From Bacteriovoracaceae bacterium (GTDB lineage Bacteria > Bdellovibrionota > Bacteriovoracia > Bacteriovoracales > Bacteriovoracaceae): a stretch of DNA of 64,000 bases. The translations under genes were made by a program, and so were the position numbers. Shown in pieces: positions 34,514 to 42,850 of this stretch (position 1 is the first letter of the stretch; the number at the start of each line of letters is the position of its first letter). The notes under the pieces are model-generated. The model was not told where the DNA came from and did no database searches. It was given only the letters and a program-made list of their open reading frames with translations. The stretch spans positions 62,001 to 126,000 of the forward strand of contig JAIPEG010000005.1 of assembly GCA_021737405.1 (NCBI GenBank). Direction: 5' to 3'.

Positions 34514-36982
34514 GTGAAAAGGCTGAACTTTATCACTTTTCTCCAGGACTTATCTAAAGACCAAAAGGGTTTTTCCCTAGCGGAAGTCATGGTGGCGGCC
34601 GGCATGCTCGGTGTAATCTCTCTTGGTGTTACTCAGCTCATGCAAAATAGTGCAAAGACGGAGAAACGCTTAGGTCAACAGATCAATATCGTGAGCCTCG
34701 AAGCAGAGATTGGAGAAGCCTTAAGAAACCCTGTTGGTTGTGGGCGAACACTTAACTCTGGAGATACCAATATTACGGGTACCCCAACTGTTGATATGGG
34801 AAGAACTTGGACGGATGTTCCAGATGGAAGAATTTATCGGGCGAATAATCCTGACAACCTTTCCGACAACAAGGCTTCTTGGGGAACGGTTGTAGAAAAA
34901 TGGGTTGATCCAGCTCAAAAGGTTGGCGTCTATGGTGACGGATCAAATATGGTATCCGTATTAAATATTCAATACCGTGGTTTTTACAATAACATTGATA
35001 ATCAATTTGGTCTTGGAACTAACTACAATGCTGGCACTGCCAATCTTGAGCCCATCACAGGTGCCCCAAGCGATAGCATTGGCACCGTTGTTGTTAAGGT
35101 TGATTTCACTCGAGGAAATTATGGCCGTTTTTCTACTCTAGGTGCAGCGGCTCAACAAGAACTTAGTAATAAGCTAACAACTGGACCCTTCAGAGTCAGT
35201 AGGTTTTATAAGGTAAGAGTACGAATAGACACAGCCTCACAAAACTTGATTCGCTGTCTTACCGCTAATGATGACGTCATTGATGCCTACTGTAATGCTA
35301 TGGGTGGTTTTCTTGATGGCGACGGTCAATGTAAAAACATTAAAATTACCGATACAGAAACTGCTCCTCTAGGAACTGCTCCTGGCCAAGATAATGGATG
35401 GGCGATAGCGGCTACAAATAGAGGAGTCACAACTGCCGGTGGTAACCTCCTCGCAGAAAATCATCTGGCCGTTGGCTACGATGACGATGGAACAGATACG
35501 AGAATTACAGGCGTTACTTATAACGGTGCCGGAAACTCGACAGGAACGACAACCGGACTTGTCACAGGGGCAACACTAGGTTCCGGTGATATCCTTGCAA
35601 AGAATAATATCACCGCAGATCAAAATATTTTTGCCCAAAGAGCTCTTAATGTTGGGGCTCCTGCTACACCCGCCACCGCCTATGGTGATGGGGCCTTCGC
35701 AAGAGATTTGAATATCTACCGTGATAATTATGTAACAAGAGATCAAAGTGTTGGCAGGGCCTTAAACGTAGGTGCTCCGGTCGATACAGCGACAGTTGCA
35801 GGAGACGTGGCCATTGCACGAGATCTTCAGATTGAAAGAGGTGTCAACATCGGTACTTCTGGTGGTGCGGGAATCACAACGAAGGCAAATGCTGCGGGTA
35901 CCCTTCTTGTTCGAAGCAGAATCACTGTTGGTCAAGCAACCGCTGATGCGACTTCCTCTTTTAGAGTTGGTAGTGGTGAGTCGCAATTTGTGAATGGAAC
36001 CAATAGAAGAACCGTCATTAACTCACTAACCGGCTCTGCCCATATGCAGATTTATAATAGCGCCACGAAAGAAATCTTAAGAATTAATAATAACGGTCAG
36101 ATCGTGATGGAAGACGTGGAGACCACGGGTGATAGTATCATTATCGGGGTCGACAGACCAGAAGCTGGCTATCGAGCGATTAGAATTCGAAATCAACCTA
36201 TCACAACAAGCACCATGACTTTTTCAGAGACCACTGGTGAAGATCGATGGGAAGTACCAACAAAGCTATGGGTTCGTAAAATGATTTTTGGACAACTCTC
36301 TTCTAACCCAACTCTTGTTGCAGACGTTGTTAACAATATCGTCGACTACGCCCAACACAATCAACTTGAAACCATCAGGGCAAATATGTGCAATAGCATT
36401 ACGCTTAACACTTTCTCCCAAACTTCTGGTTGTAGTTATAATACAGGCACAAGAACATGTACTTGTGTAAACAGTAACTGTTCCAACACTGGTTCAGGAA
36501 CCCTTGGTCAACAAAACTGTGGAACCATTGAATCAACTGGTGCTCTTATTGCCAGTACCTTTATGAGAGCACCTGCCATCTACACCACTGGTTCAGCGAA
36601 CCCAGGCGTGGGTAACATGGGAACCTCAGCACTCTATGCTTCCTCATTTGTTAATTCAGCTGGTTATATATATGCAAATTCCTACATTACGACCAATGCA
36701 TATTTAACCACAAGGGGTAATATCACTGCCGGTGGGGTAACGGGTTCAACAGGTGCTAATATTTACGCGAAACGGTCAACAGTCGGTGGTAATATTATCG
36801 CGGATCTAGATGTTGGGGCTGGCCGCAGAGTGTGCGCAGAAGGAGCCACCGGGCTTACTAATTGCTACACTAAATTTGGTAAGCATATGTGTACGAATGG
36901 TGGCTTTATGATTGGTATTGCTTATGGTCACCCAGTTTGTGCGAAAATTCCAGGTGGAGCAACAGTGCCGCAAAGGTTCTAA
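34514..36982 (+). CDS. Type IV pilin-like protein with long repetitive fibre domain
   Basis: 822 residues from GTG 34514, with AAAGGA 7 nt upstream. The N-terminus is a prepilin signal: a basic leader, then KG-FSLAEVMVAAGML, with cleavage after Gly19 and the conserved Glu at mature position 5. About 200 residues resembling a pseudopilin head follow. A long Gly/Asn/Thr/Ala-rich beta-type region comes next, in which RALNVGAP plus about 30 residues is tandemly repeated (near DNA 35640-35870). The C-terminal 200 residues are Cys-rich (for example CTCVNSNCSNT) and end in an adhesin-like tip. The layout recalls PilV tip pilins and phage tail fibres; no shufflon or recombinase is nearby. It is probably a surface adhesin on a type IV pilus or pseudopilus. 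Confidence 0.85.
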   Translation: MKRLNFITFLQDLSKDQKGFSLAEVMVAAGMLGVISLGVTQLMQNSAKTEKRLGQQINIVSLEAEIGEALRNPVGCGRTLNSGDTNITGTPTVDMGRTWTDVPDGRIYRANNPDNLSDNKASWGTVVEKWVDPAQKVGVYGDGSNMVSVLNIQYRGFYNNIDNQFGLGTNYNAGTANLEPITGAPSDSIGTVVVKVDFTRGNYGRFSTLGAAAQQELSNKLTTGPFRVSRFYKVRVRIDTASQNLIRCLTANDDVIDAYCNAMGGFLDGDGQCKNIKITDTETAPLGTAPGQDNGWAIAATNRGVTTAGGNLLAENHLAVGYDDDGTDTRITGVTYNGAGNSTGTTTGLVTGATLGSGDILAKNNITADQNIFAQRALNVGAPATPATAYGDGAFARDLNIYRDNYVTRDQSVGRALNVGAPVDTATVAGDVAIARDLQIERGVNIGTSGGAGITTKANAAGTLLVRSRITVGQATADATSSFRVGSGESQFVNGTNRRTVINSLTGSAHMQIYNSATKEILRINNNGQIVMEDVETTGDSIIIGVDRPEAGYRAIRIRNQPITTSTMTFSETTGEDRWEVPTKLWVRKMIFGQLSSNPTLVADVVNNIVDYAQHNQLETIRANMCNSITLNTFSQTSGCSYNTGTRTCTCVNSNCSNTGSGTLGQQNCGTIESTGALIASTFMRAPAIYTTGSANPGVGNMGTSALYASSFVNSAGYIYANSYITTNAYLTTRGNITAGGVTGSTGANIYAKRSTVGGNIIADLDVGAGRRVCAEGATGLTNCYTKFGKHMCTNGGFMIGIAYGHPVCAKIPGGATVPQRF

Positions 36983-37539
36983 TTTTTCCACTTAGAAAGG
37001 ATATTTTGACTAAAGGCTCGTTGGGCGTCGGTGCAAAAGGATCCATGCATCAAGACGCCATAATAGTTGAGAGCAGTTACCAAAAATGATTTAATCTTAA
37101 TCAATTTTAGGGGAAGTCCTTCAGTTGTTAAATTATCGGAAGATTGAAGGCTTAATATTCCATCAGTTTCTTTATAGAACCCCTCTCCTTCTAAAGTAAA
37201 GTAAGCCTTAGTTGAATCCTCATCTTGACGGGCAACAAACTTTTTAAAATTTTCCTTATAAAAGATGAACATCACCTGATTTGTATCAAGGCTACGAGAA
37301 CAGTTAAGTGTTGTTATTCCGATCGCCTCATCAGTTGGACCTTGAGCAATCTCATCAATTGCTGATCGAGCGCCAATCATTTTACTTTCTAATTCTATAG
37401 AGAGAATAGACGCCATATCACTTGTCAGGGAAGAATCCAGTTTCTCTATATTTATCATCAGACTTCGAGCATAATAAAGAGAACTCACAAGAAGAGTGAG
37501 AAGGATAATTTTCTTAAGGATTGCTATTGATGCCTTCAT
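36979..37539 (-). CDS. Single-pass membrane protein, unrecognised
   Basis: 186 residues with an N-terminal helix (IILLTLLVSSLYYARSLMI) and a soluble extracytoplasmic domain containing two cysteines. It converges on the pilin-fibre gene with a 4-base overlap. A TACACT -10-like box sits only about 8 bases before the ATG, so the mRNA leader would be very short. No family is recognised; proximity suggests a link with the pilin. Confidence 0.65.
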   Translation of the reverse strand: MKASIAILKKIILLTLLVSSLYYARSLMINIEKLDSSLTSDMASILSIELESKMIGARSAIDEIAQGPTDEAIGITTLNCSRSLDTNQVMFIFYKENFKKFVARQDEDSTKAYFTLEGEGFYKETDGILSLQSSDNLTTEGLPLKLIKIKSFLVTALNYYGVLMHGSFCTDAQRAFSQNILSKWKN

Positions 37540-37608
37540 AGACTTTTAGTGTAAACTAAAGAGATAGCGCATGCCATATTTGAAACTATTCATTAATTAT
37601 ACTCACTA

Positions 37609-38145
37609 ATGGAGAGGGCCATTCACTACGTTAAGAAATTTTTCACAACCAACTGGGGAAATGAGGCGCTTTATCTGACTATAACGGTTGCATTAATTGG
37701 GGCAATCTTTCCTCTTCAAAATAAAGTAAAGAATCTAGAGTCGAAAATGGCATTAATCCAATTATTTAATGAACCTGAGTATAAAAGCTCCCCCTTACCA
37801 GCTCCCCATGTTGATTATTTCAAGATTTTTAAAGAATTCTATTGTGGTATTTTCCAAAATCAAATCTTTACTCTTCACTTTACACCCAGTGGAAAAGTTT
37901 ACATATGGGCCCAGCACAAAAGTAACAGACCTTTTAATTTTCCACCAAAAGGAAAACCCCAATTCATCAACAATTATCACTTTTATAATGAGCATCTATA
38001 TTGGACGACAAACCTTTTTGGAGAAAAAATATCCTTTACCTCTCCGCTCATTTTAAGTTTAAATAAAGGGGCAAAGTTGGAGTTTCTTAAAAGTGATCAG
38101 GCCATTTTCAGTCCTCTTTCCTGCTCCCTGATAGCTGACCTTTAA
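37609..38145 (+). CDS. Membrane-anchored protein, unrecognised
   Basis: 178 residues with one N-terminal helix (LYLTITVALIGAIFPL), a short coiled segment and a beta-rich soluble domain with two cysteines. TATACT (37598-37603) ends five bases before the ATG, suggesting a leaderless or nearly leaderless mRNA. It overlaps the convergent radical SAM gene by 38 bases. No family is recognised. Confidence 0.65.
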   Translation: MERAIHYVKKFFTTNWGNEALYLTITVALIGAIFPLQNKVKNLESKMALIQLFNEPEYKSSPLPAPHVDYFKIFKEFYCGIFQNQIFTLHFTPSGKVYIWAQHKSNRPFNFPPKGKPQFINNYHFYNEHLYWTTNLFGEKISFTSPLILSLNKGAKLEFLKSDQAIFSPLSCSLIADL

Positions 38146-39232
38146 TCAAACTTAGAAGAGTCGCTTTATCGATTTTAGGAAGATCATTCGCAACAGATAA
38201 GAAGAAACGTGTCAGACGTTTTAATTTTGTTTCGTCACAATTTTTAAGAACACTCATTGCCACTTCAAATTCCTCTTCAGGAGGAAGGCTCCACAAAGAC
38301 AATTCTTTTGGTTCATAACAATTATTTATGGTTAGACGCATGGCCATAGAGTCGACGAAATCAACAACGACAGGAAGTTCATGGTAATTATTTTTCATAA
38401 CAAGAAAATGCAGAGTCAAAGATAGCGGACTTAGCCCTCTCTCATCTCTGCTCTTTTCATACGTCTTTAAGTCCTTAATTGTTTGCAAGACAACCTCTAG
38501 ACGTCCTTCCTTTCTGATACTTGAATAAAGCACAGGATCAAGGCTATCTACAGAACATATGATATTTTTAATCTTTATCTTATCAAGCTGGGATTTAATT
38601 TTATCTGTTAATTTCCAATGAGCATTTGTCGTAAAGGACCAAAGTACATCGGGGTTAACCTCTGAGATCTTTTCGATTAAACGATAAGTATCCTTTTGAA
38701 TAAAAGGTTCTCCACTTAGTAACTCTATCTCTTTAATATACGGGAAAAAATCAGTCTCAGCCCGATCCCAAAAACCAATCCGATCATAAAGACCATTTTC
38801 CATCATCCAAATATCACACATCGTACACTTTAGATTGCATTGACCATTAAAGTTTGCGGTGAGTTTTAAAAGCGGCTGACTCTGGATCTCACTAAGCTCG
38901 ATTAAGGGGAATAATGTGTAGTTATCTGGTGAGAGATGACAGGAGTCATTCTTAATTTCTTTAGCACAAGTTGAAATATTGCCTGTTAAAAACTCTTGTC
39001 TCCAAGATTTAAGTTCATCACTATTCCAAATTTCGTCCAAAGATTTTCCCAATATATTTCCGACAACATGCTTCGTTCCCTTTTGCCTACAAACACCAAC
39101 ATCTCCATTAGGGTTCAGTATTAGATTAGTAAAAGGAACAATACAGAAATTTTCAGGTAAATTATTTTCAGAAAAAAGCTCCAAAAGCTCAAGCGGCGTG
39201 GGGTACTTTGGTGATGCTTGATTGTCTTTCAT
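38108..39232 (-). CDS. Twitch-type radical SAM protein (paralogue A)
   Basis: 374 residues. The core radical SAM motif is C132-x3-C136-x2-C139 in GQCNLKCTMCD, with LLSGEPF as the SAM-binding GGEP equivalent. The N-terminal 110 residues carry a SPASM/twitch-like auxiliary-cluster region placed before the core: FC30 and C48 (IVPFTNLILNPNGDVGVC), then C89 and C98. A fifth cysteine present in its close paralogue at 50543 is Ser101 here. Members usually act on peptides. It has no ribosome site; TAAAAT ends six bases before the ATG (leaderless). It diverges from the first S24/S26 gene. Confidence 0.85.
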   Translation of the reverse strand: MKDNQASPKYPTPLELLELFSENNLPENFCIVPFTNLILNPNGDVGVCRQKGTKHVVGNILGKSLDEIWNSDELKSWRQEFLTGNISTCAKEIKNDSCHLSPDNYTLFPLIELSEIQSQPLLKLTANFNGQCNLKCTMCDIWMMENGLYDRIGFWDRAETDFFPYIKEIELLSGEPFIQKDTYRLIEKISEVNPDVLWSFTTNAHWKLTDKIKSQLDKIKIKNIICSVDSLDPVLYSSIRKEGRLEVVLQTIKDLKTYEKSRDERGLSPLSLTLHFLVMKNNYHELPVVVDFVDSMAMRLTINNCYEPKELSLWSLPPEEEFEVAMSVLKNCDETKLKRLTRFFLSVANDLPKIDKATLLSLIKGQLSGSRKED

Positions 39233-39238
39233 TCTAGT

Positions 39239-39244
39239 ATTTTA
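39239..39244 (-). promoter_or_regulatory. Extended -10 of leaderless radical SAM gene
   Basis: On the minus strand TGATAAAAT (TGn plus TAAAAT) is followed by six bases and then the ATG at 39232. Transcription from this box would start at or next to the start codon. Confidence 0.55.
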
Positions 39245-39296
39245 TCACTATATTTATTTGATACCAATTGCTTTAAGGATCTGTAATTTTCTGTGA

Positions 39297-39302
39297 TACA
39301 AT
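39297..39302 (+). promoter_or_regulatory. Extended -10 of leaderless S24/S26 gene
   Basis: TGATACAAT places TACAAT six bases before ATG 39309, so the transcript would begin at or near the start codon. No Shine-Dalgarno is present. The 12-mer TGTGATACAATT is shared with the promoter at 11734. Confidence 0.55.
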
Positions 39303-39308
39303 TTTTCC

Positions 39309-39692
39309 ATGAATGACACCCAAGACCTTTGTTTTGTTAAGGTTTATACTGATAAATTCTATTTCACAGAGGCGAAGAAGTTCCTTGCACTAAAGGGCCC
39401 AATTGGCATGAACATTGTTCATGACTCGATGTATCCTCTCCTAAAATTTGGTACTTCCATTACTATTGCAAAGGGAAGCCCTGAAAAAGGGATGCTGGCC
39501 TGCTTTTGGAAAGAAGACATTATCCATCCTTGTGTTATCTCAAGAATTAATTCAGACAAATCATTTGAAGTTAAATTCTTAAAAACTAAAGATATTGAAG
39601 GACCTATTCCAGAAATGTTTTTTCTAGGTAAGATTATTTCTCCAAAAATTAGTTTGTGGTGGCGCCTTAAACTATGGCTTTTGACCAAATAG
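39309..39692 (+). CDS. S24/S26-fold mini-peptidase (first copy)
   Basis: 127 residues with the LexA/signal-peptidase-type nucleophile block VHDSMYPLLKFGTSITIAKG (Ser40). There is no DNA-binding or transmembrane segment at the N-terminus, but a basic hydrophobic C-terminal helix (LWWRLKLWLL) could touch the membrane. Where the family usually has the catalytic Lys or His before Arg-Ile, this copy reads VISRI. Such short proteins occur beside PqqD and radical SAM genes, where they may cut leader peptides. It is flanked by two radical SAM genes on the opposite strand. Confidence 0.75.
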   Translation: MNDTQDLCFVKVYTDKFYFTEAKKFLALKGPIGMNIVHDSMYPLLKFGTSITIAKGSPEKGMLACFWKEDIIHPCVISRINSDKSFEVKFLKTKDIEGPIPEMFFLGKIISPKISLWWRLKLWLLTK

Positions 39693-41045
39693 AAAACGCG
39701 CCCTTTTACATTCTATGAAAAATTCTTTTAATTCAGGAAAAATGTTTAAAAAAGATTTTTTATAGCGTTTATCATACTCGTTTACAAATCCAAAGAAGTC
39801 AGCCCGAAGAGAATCTCGCTCGGACTCATCGACCTCCTCCCTTAACCAGTTAAAGATTCTTCGACACTTATTTTTTTCAAAATCATCAAAAACACTACTC
39901 TTATCCATAATTTCGAGTGCAGAAATCATAGGTCCATGAAGATCGGAGCCCCCAATATTGGCCCTCAAATACTCAGGTTCACGCAGGTAACTCATATCTA
40001 AGATCAGATTGGGAAAAGATTTTTTTAATTTTTCTATTTCCAGAATCAATTTATCAATTTTAGGAAGTGAGAAGATACTAAAAGTCACCATCACGGTAAT
40101 AAACTCACAGGTCTGGCTTTCTAAAAAAATCTGAAGATTATGGAGAAAGGTATCATAATTAAGGCCCTCTCTAATATACTCGGCCTGTGCACCAACAGAG
40201 TCTACACTGGCATAAAGGCTAAAAGACTTGATCGCTTTTTTTTGATTTATCTCTTTTAAGAGAGAGAGAAAGCGCTCAATACGATCTCTCTCAACACCGA
40301 GGTTTGAATTTACAGCAAGCTCAAGTTTTTTTTGAGGATGGTCCAAGCAGTAATTAAGGACATTATAAGTATGTTTGCTTAAGAGAGGCTCCCCTCCTGT
40401 TATACGAAAGACATGTAAATTATCCCAAATCTCTGGCAACCACTTCCAAAAGGCCAATACGAATGGATTCTCTTTAGCTTTAAATGAGCGCTTCCATTCG
40501 GGATCTTCCATCCTGTGGTAAGAGCGCTGTACAGGATAAGGACCAAATTCTTGCATTTCTTTTTTGATGGAACTACTAATATCAGCAAGACAATAACTAC
40601 AAGAGAAGTTACAAGCATTATCAAACATCACTTCTAAATAATGAGGCGCATAATTCCCCTTGCTTCCACAGTCCAAAACATCTTGAAAATAAGGATAGGA
40701 CCAAGGATCAAGTGACTTCACGATACGATCGGAATAGTGCTCCCCAGGGGTATCCTCTATATTCCAGCAATAATCACATTCTTTTGGCCTAATTCCCCTA
40801 AGCATTTCCTCTCGCACTTCCTTCTTAAAGGCCGTGTTGTGGAGTGCCCAGGGGTTTGTTAAAACAGTGGCTTCATCAATAGCATGACGCTTAGGGTGAT
40901 GGCAGCTATGATTTGTCCCATGAAGGAGGTCCAGAGTAACTTGGGTCCATTTTGCCAAGCAGAAACTCTTTGAAACCTTATTGATTCTATCAACTTTCTC
41001 TTTTTGAGTAACTTCCTTCAAATTTCCCTTCTTCATAATTTGCAA
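39672..41045 (-). CDS. Twitch-type radical SAM protein (divergent)
   Basis: 457 residues. The radical SAM motif is C145-x3-C149-x2-C152 (CNFSCSYC), followed by FRITGGEPLL. The N-terminal auxiliary region has C29, C48, C90 and C93, in SFCLAKW, HSCHHP and KECDYCWNIED, a complete four-cysteine set. TTG 41045 has AAAGG 6 nt upstream; ATG 41036 is an alternative. It shares only the overall plan with the other two radical SAM proteins. It probably modifies a peptide, given the adjacent PqqD-like and S24/S26 genes. Its end overlaps the S24/S26 gene by 21 bases. Confidence 0.87.
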   Translation of the reverse strand: MQIMKKGNLKEVTQKEKVDRINKVSKSFCLAKWTQVTLDLLHGTNHSCHHPKRHAIDEATVLTNPWALHNTAFKKEVREEMLRGIRPKECDYCWNIEDTPGEHYSDRIVKSLDPWSYPYFQDVLDCGSKGNYAPHYLEVMFDNACNFSCSYCLADISSSIKKEMQEFGPYPVQRSYHRMEDPEWKRSFKAKENPFVLAFWKWLPEIWDNLHVFRITGGEPLLSKHTYNVLNYCLDHPQKKLELAVNSNLGVERDRIERFLSLLKEINQKKAIKSFSLYASVDSVGAQAEYIREGLNYDTFLHNLQIFLESQTCEFITVMVTFSIFSLPKIDKLILEIEKLKKSFPNLILDMSYLREPEYLRANIGGSDLHGPMISALEIMDKSSVFDDFEKNKCRRIFNWLREEVDESERDSLRADFFGFVNEYDKRYKKSFLNIFPELKEFFIECKRARFLFGQKP

Positions 41046-41164
41046 AGGAGGCCTTTGCTCAATTATTATAAACTAATCAATATTATGTCACTCCTCCTAG
41101 GACAAATCAAAGTACTGTAGAGGATTGTAAGCTAGCCCTTAAAAAGCATGGAAAGGATATATTT

Positions 41165-41452
41165 ATGAGCACCAACATTCTTGATAAAACAGTGAAAGTT
41201 CAATCTGACCTAGTGGCAAGAAATAATGATGATGGAACTATTGTTGTTATGAAGATGGATGAGTCTAATCTATTCTTTAAAATCGAAGGCATTGCTGCAG
41301 AAGTTTGGAAGGGTCTAAATCAAAATAAAAACTTGAAACAAATACACGCTGATATCAAATCAACATATGATGTAGAAGATACTCAACTCCTTGGTGACAT
41401 AGAAAACTTTATCAATGATTTAAAAAGTAGAGACCTCGTTCAAATTAGCTAG
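41165..41452 (+). CDS. PqqD-family peptide-binding protein
   Basis: 95 residues. The PqqD/RRE winged-helix pattern is clear: VVMKMDESNLFFKIEGIAAEVWKGL, then ADIKSTYDV and a final helix with LQ/LV hydrophobics. PqqD-like proteins bind leader peptides and present them to radical SAM enzymes. GGAAAGG lies about 8 nt before the ATG. It faces the radical SAM gene divergently (120-base gap) and abuts the convergent GT4 gene with no gap. Confidence 0.9.
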   Translation: MSTNILDKTVKVQSDLVARNNDDGTIVVMKMDESNLFFKIEGIAAEVWKGLNQNKNLKQIHADIKSTYDVEDTQLLGDIENFINDLKSRDLVQIS

Positions 41453-42850
41453 CTAATTTGGAAGCTCTTTTTTGTTAATAAGATAACCATTTTCTTTTGC
41501 CTCCAGAAGAGAACCTTCCCAAGGTCCTTTATGAGGATCCTTCACGCTTAATATCTTTTCGGATTTATCAAAGGGTTTTGCCCAAGGTAACAAATAACCA
41601 TTCTCAAGACTAAAGTCTTCCTCAGTCTGTTTTGCTCCATAACACTTAAAAAAAGCATGAGCATTTGGATCACTAAAGCCAGTAAAGATTCTCTGGGCCA
41701 TGAGGTCACTCATGGACTCGTGTTCTTTTCGAAAATCTAATAAATCCTGAACAATTCCCCTTGTCTTTAAAGGCTCCTTTTTAGGAACAGAGTCAGCGAT
41801 ACTTTTTTGAATCAATTCTATGGCGTGATCTTGTGTGGCAAAACTCTTTCTCTCTATGGGGTCTTTTAGGTCAATGGCTTTTTTAAAAGCTTTAACTAAG
41901 TCAGTGATGTTAATAAATGGCCCAAAGGAGCCTAGTCTCACTTTGACCTCACAAACTCTTTCAGGATAGCGAGAGATAAAATTCTGATGACCTCCCCAAT
42001 TAGTTAAGACAAGTTTTCCACCATTCTCAAGGGCAGACAGTGCGGCCATACCAAAATTCTCATCACTATGGAGGCTCGGTCCACAAAAGAGGAAAGCCTT
42101 ATTCTGGAGCACCTTATAAATCTCATCTCTCTTAACAAATCCATGAAAACAGACATCTGCAATAGATTGTTCTTTGACTAAAGATTTGAGCTCATCAAGG
42201 TAACCGAGCTCACGTTGTCCCATATTGGGAGAACCTAGGTTGTCCTCTTTTCCAAATATATGAAGCCTCATTTCATTAAAATCTTTTTTTAATAACTTGA
42301 AGGCCATTAAAAGAGAATGTAAGTTTTTCTGACGTGATATTCGGCCAACATAGACAAAGTCTTCGATTCTACCGTCATTTAGCTTTGGTAACATTTTTAA
42401 ATTTTGTTTTGTAAAAAAGGTTCCCATTTTAAAACATGCATTCTCATGAGCAAGTAAAAGGCTATCTTTATCGCCATCACAAGTTCCAATAAAACGATCA
42501 TTTGTTGTAAGTAGATCGCCAAGGCCAAGAGCATGCAAAGGCCAAAGTCCCACAGTAGCAAGACCATGCAAATAAAAATACCAAGGGCTATCAACTTTTA
42601 AGTGCCCTCGAATTAAGTTGAGGTACTGGGCCATCTTACCGTTAAAGGCTGAAACAACGATTAAATCGCTTTCAAGAAAGTCTTTAATATACTTTTGAGG
42701 AGAATCACTATCAACGTCAATGGTTACGAAATTTACATTTTCTCTTTTAGAAAAGGATAACCAACTCTCTTGAATGCAAGGAAGAATTTCTTCCATTGAA
42801 GTCCAAACGAGATTCTGGCTAGTTTTTAAAAAGATAATCTTTTTCATCAC
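41453..42850 (-). CDS. GT4-family glycosyltransferase (second in operon)
   Basis: 465 residues. The GT-B C-terminal half has DFVYVGRISRQKNLHSLLMAF and SDENFGMAALSALENGGKLV, the usual EX7E-type nucleotide-sugar site. The last 110 residues are a non-catalytic extension. It is the final gene of a tightly packed five-gene operon. It shares the layout (Ser-x-H-x-D/E-NFGMA versus DEDYGMAPAEAL) with the GT4 at 46581, so they may be distant paralogues. Confidence 0.88.
   Translation of the reverse strand: MMKKIIFLKTSQNLVWTSMEEILPCIQESWLSFSKRENVNFVTIDVDSDSPQKYIKDFLESDLIVVSAFNGKMAQYLNLIRGHLKVDSPWYFYLHGLATVGLWPLHALGLGDLLTTNDRFIGTCDGDKDSLLLAHENACFKMGTFFTKQNLKMLPKLNDGRIEDFVYVGRISRQKNLHSLLMAFKLLKKDFNEMRLHIFGKEDNLGSPNMGQRELGYLDELKSLVKEQSIADVCFHGFVKRDEIYKVLQNKAFLFCGPSLHSDENFGMAALSALENGGKLVLTNWGGHQNFISRYPERVCEVKVRLGSFGPFINITDLVKAFKKAIDLKDPIERKSFATQDHAIELIQKSIADSVPKKEPLKTRGIVQDLLDFRKEHESMSDLMAQRIFTGFSDPNAHAFFKCYGAKQTEEDFSLENGYLLPWAKPFDKSEKILSVKDPHKGPWEGSLLEAKENGYLINKKELPN

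Noticed and set aside
34514-36982. Phage tail-fibre or prophage remnant
   Set aside because: The prepilin signal argues for a host pilin-type protein, and no phage structural, integrase or lysis gene is nearby.
34514-37539. PilV shufflon system
   Set aside because: No inverted recombination repeats, alternative C-terminal cassettes or Rci-type recombinase can be seen.
39233-41164. Short RiPP precursor gene near the PqqD and radical SAM genes
   Set aside because: The gaps of 77 and 120 bases hold no start, ribosome site and stop giving a leader-like peptide; the precursor, if any, must be elsewhere or be a larger protein.
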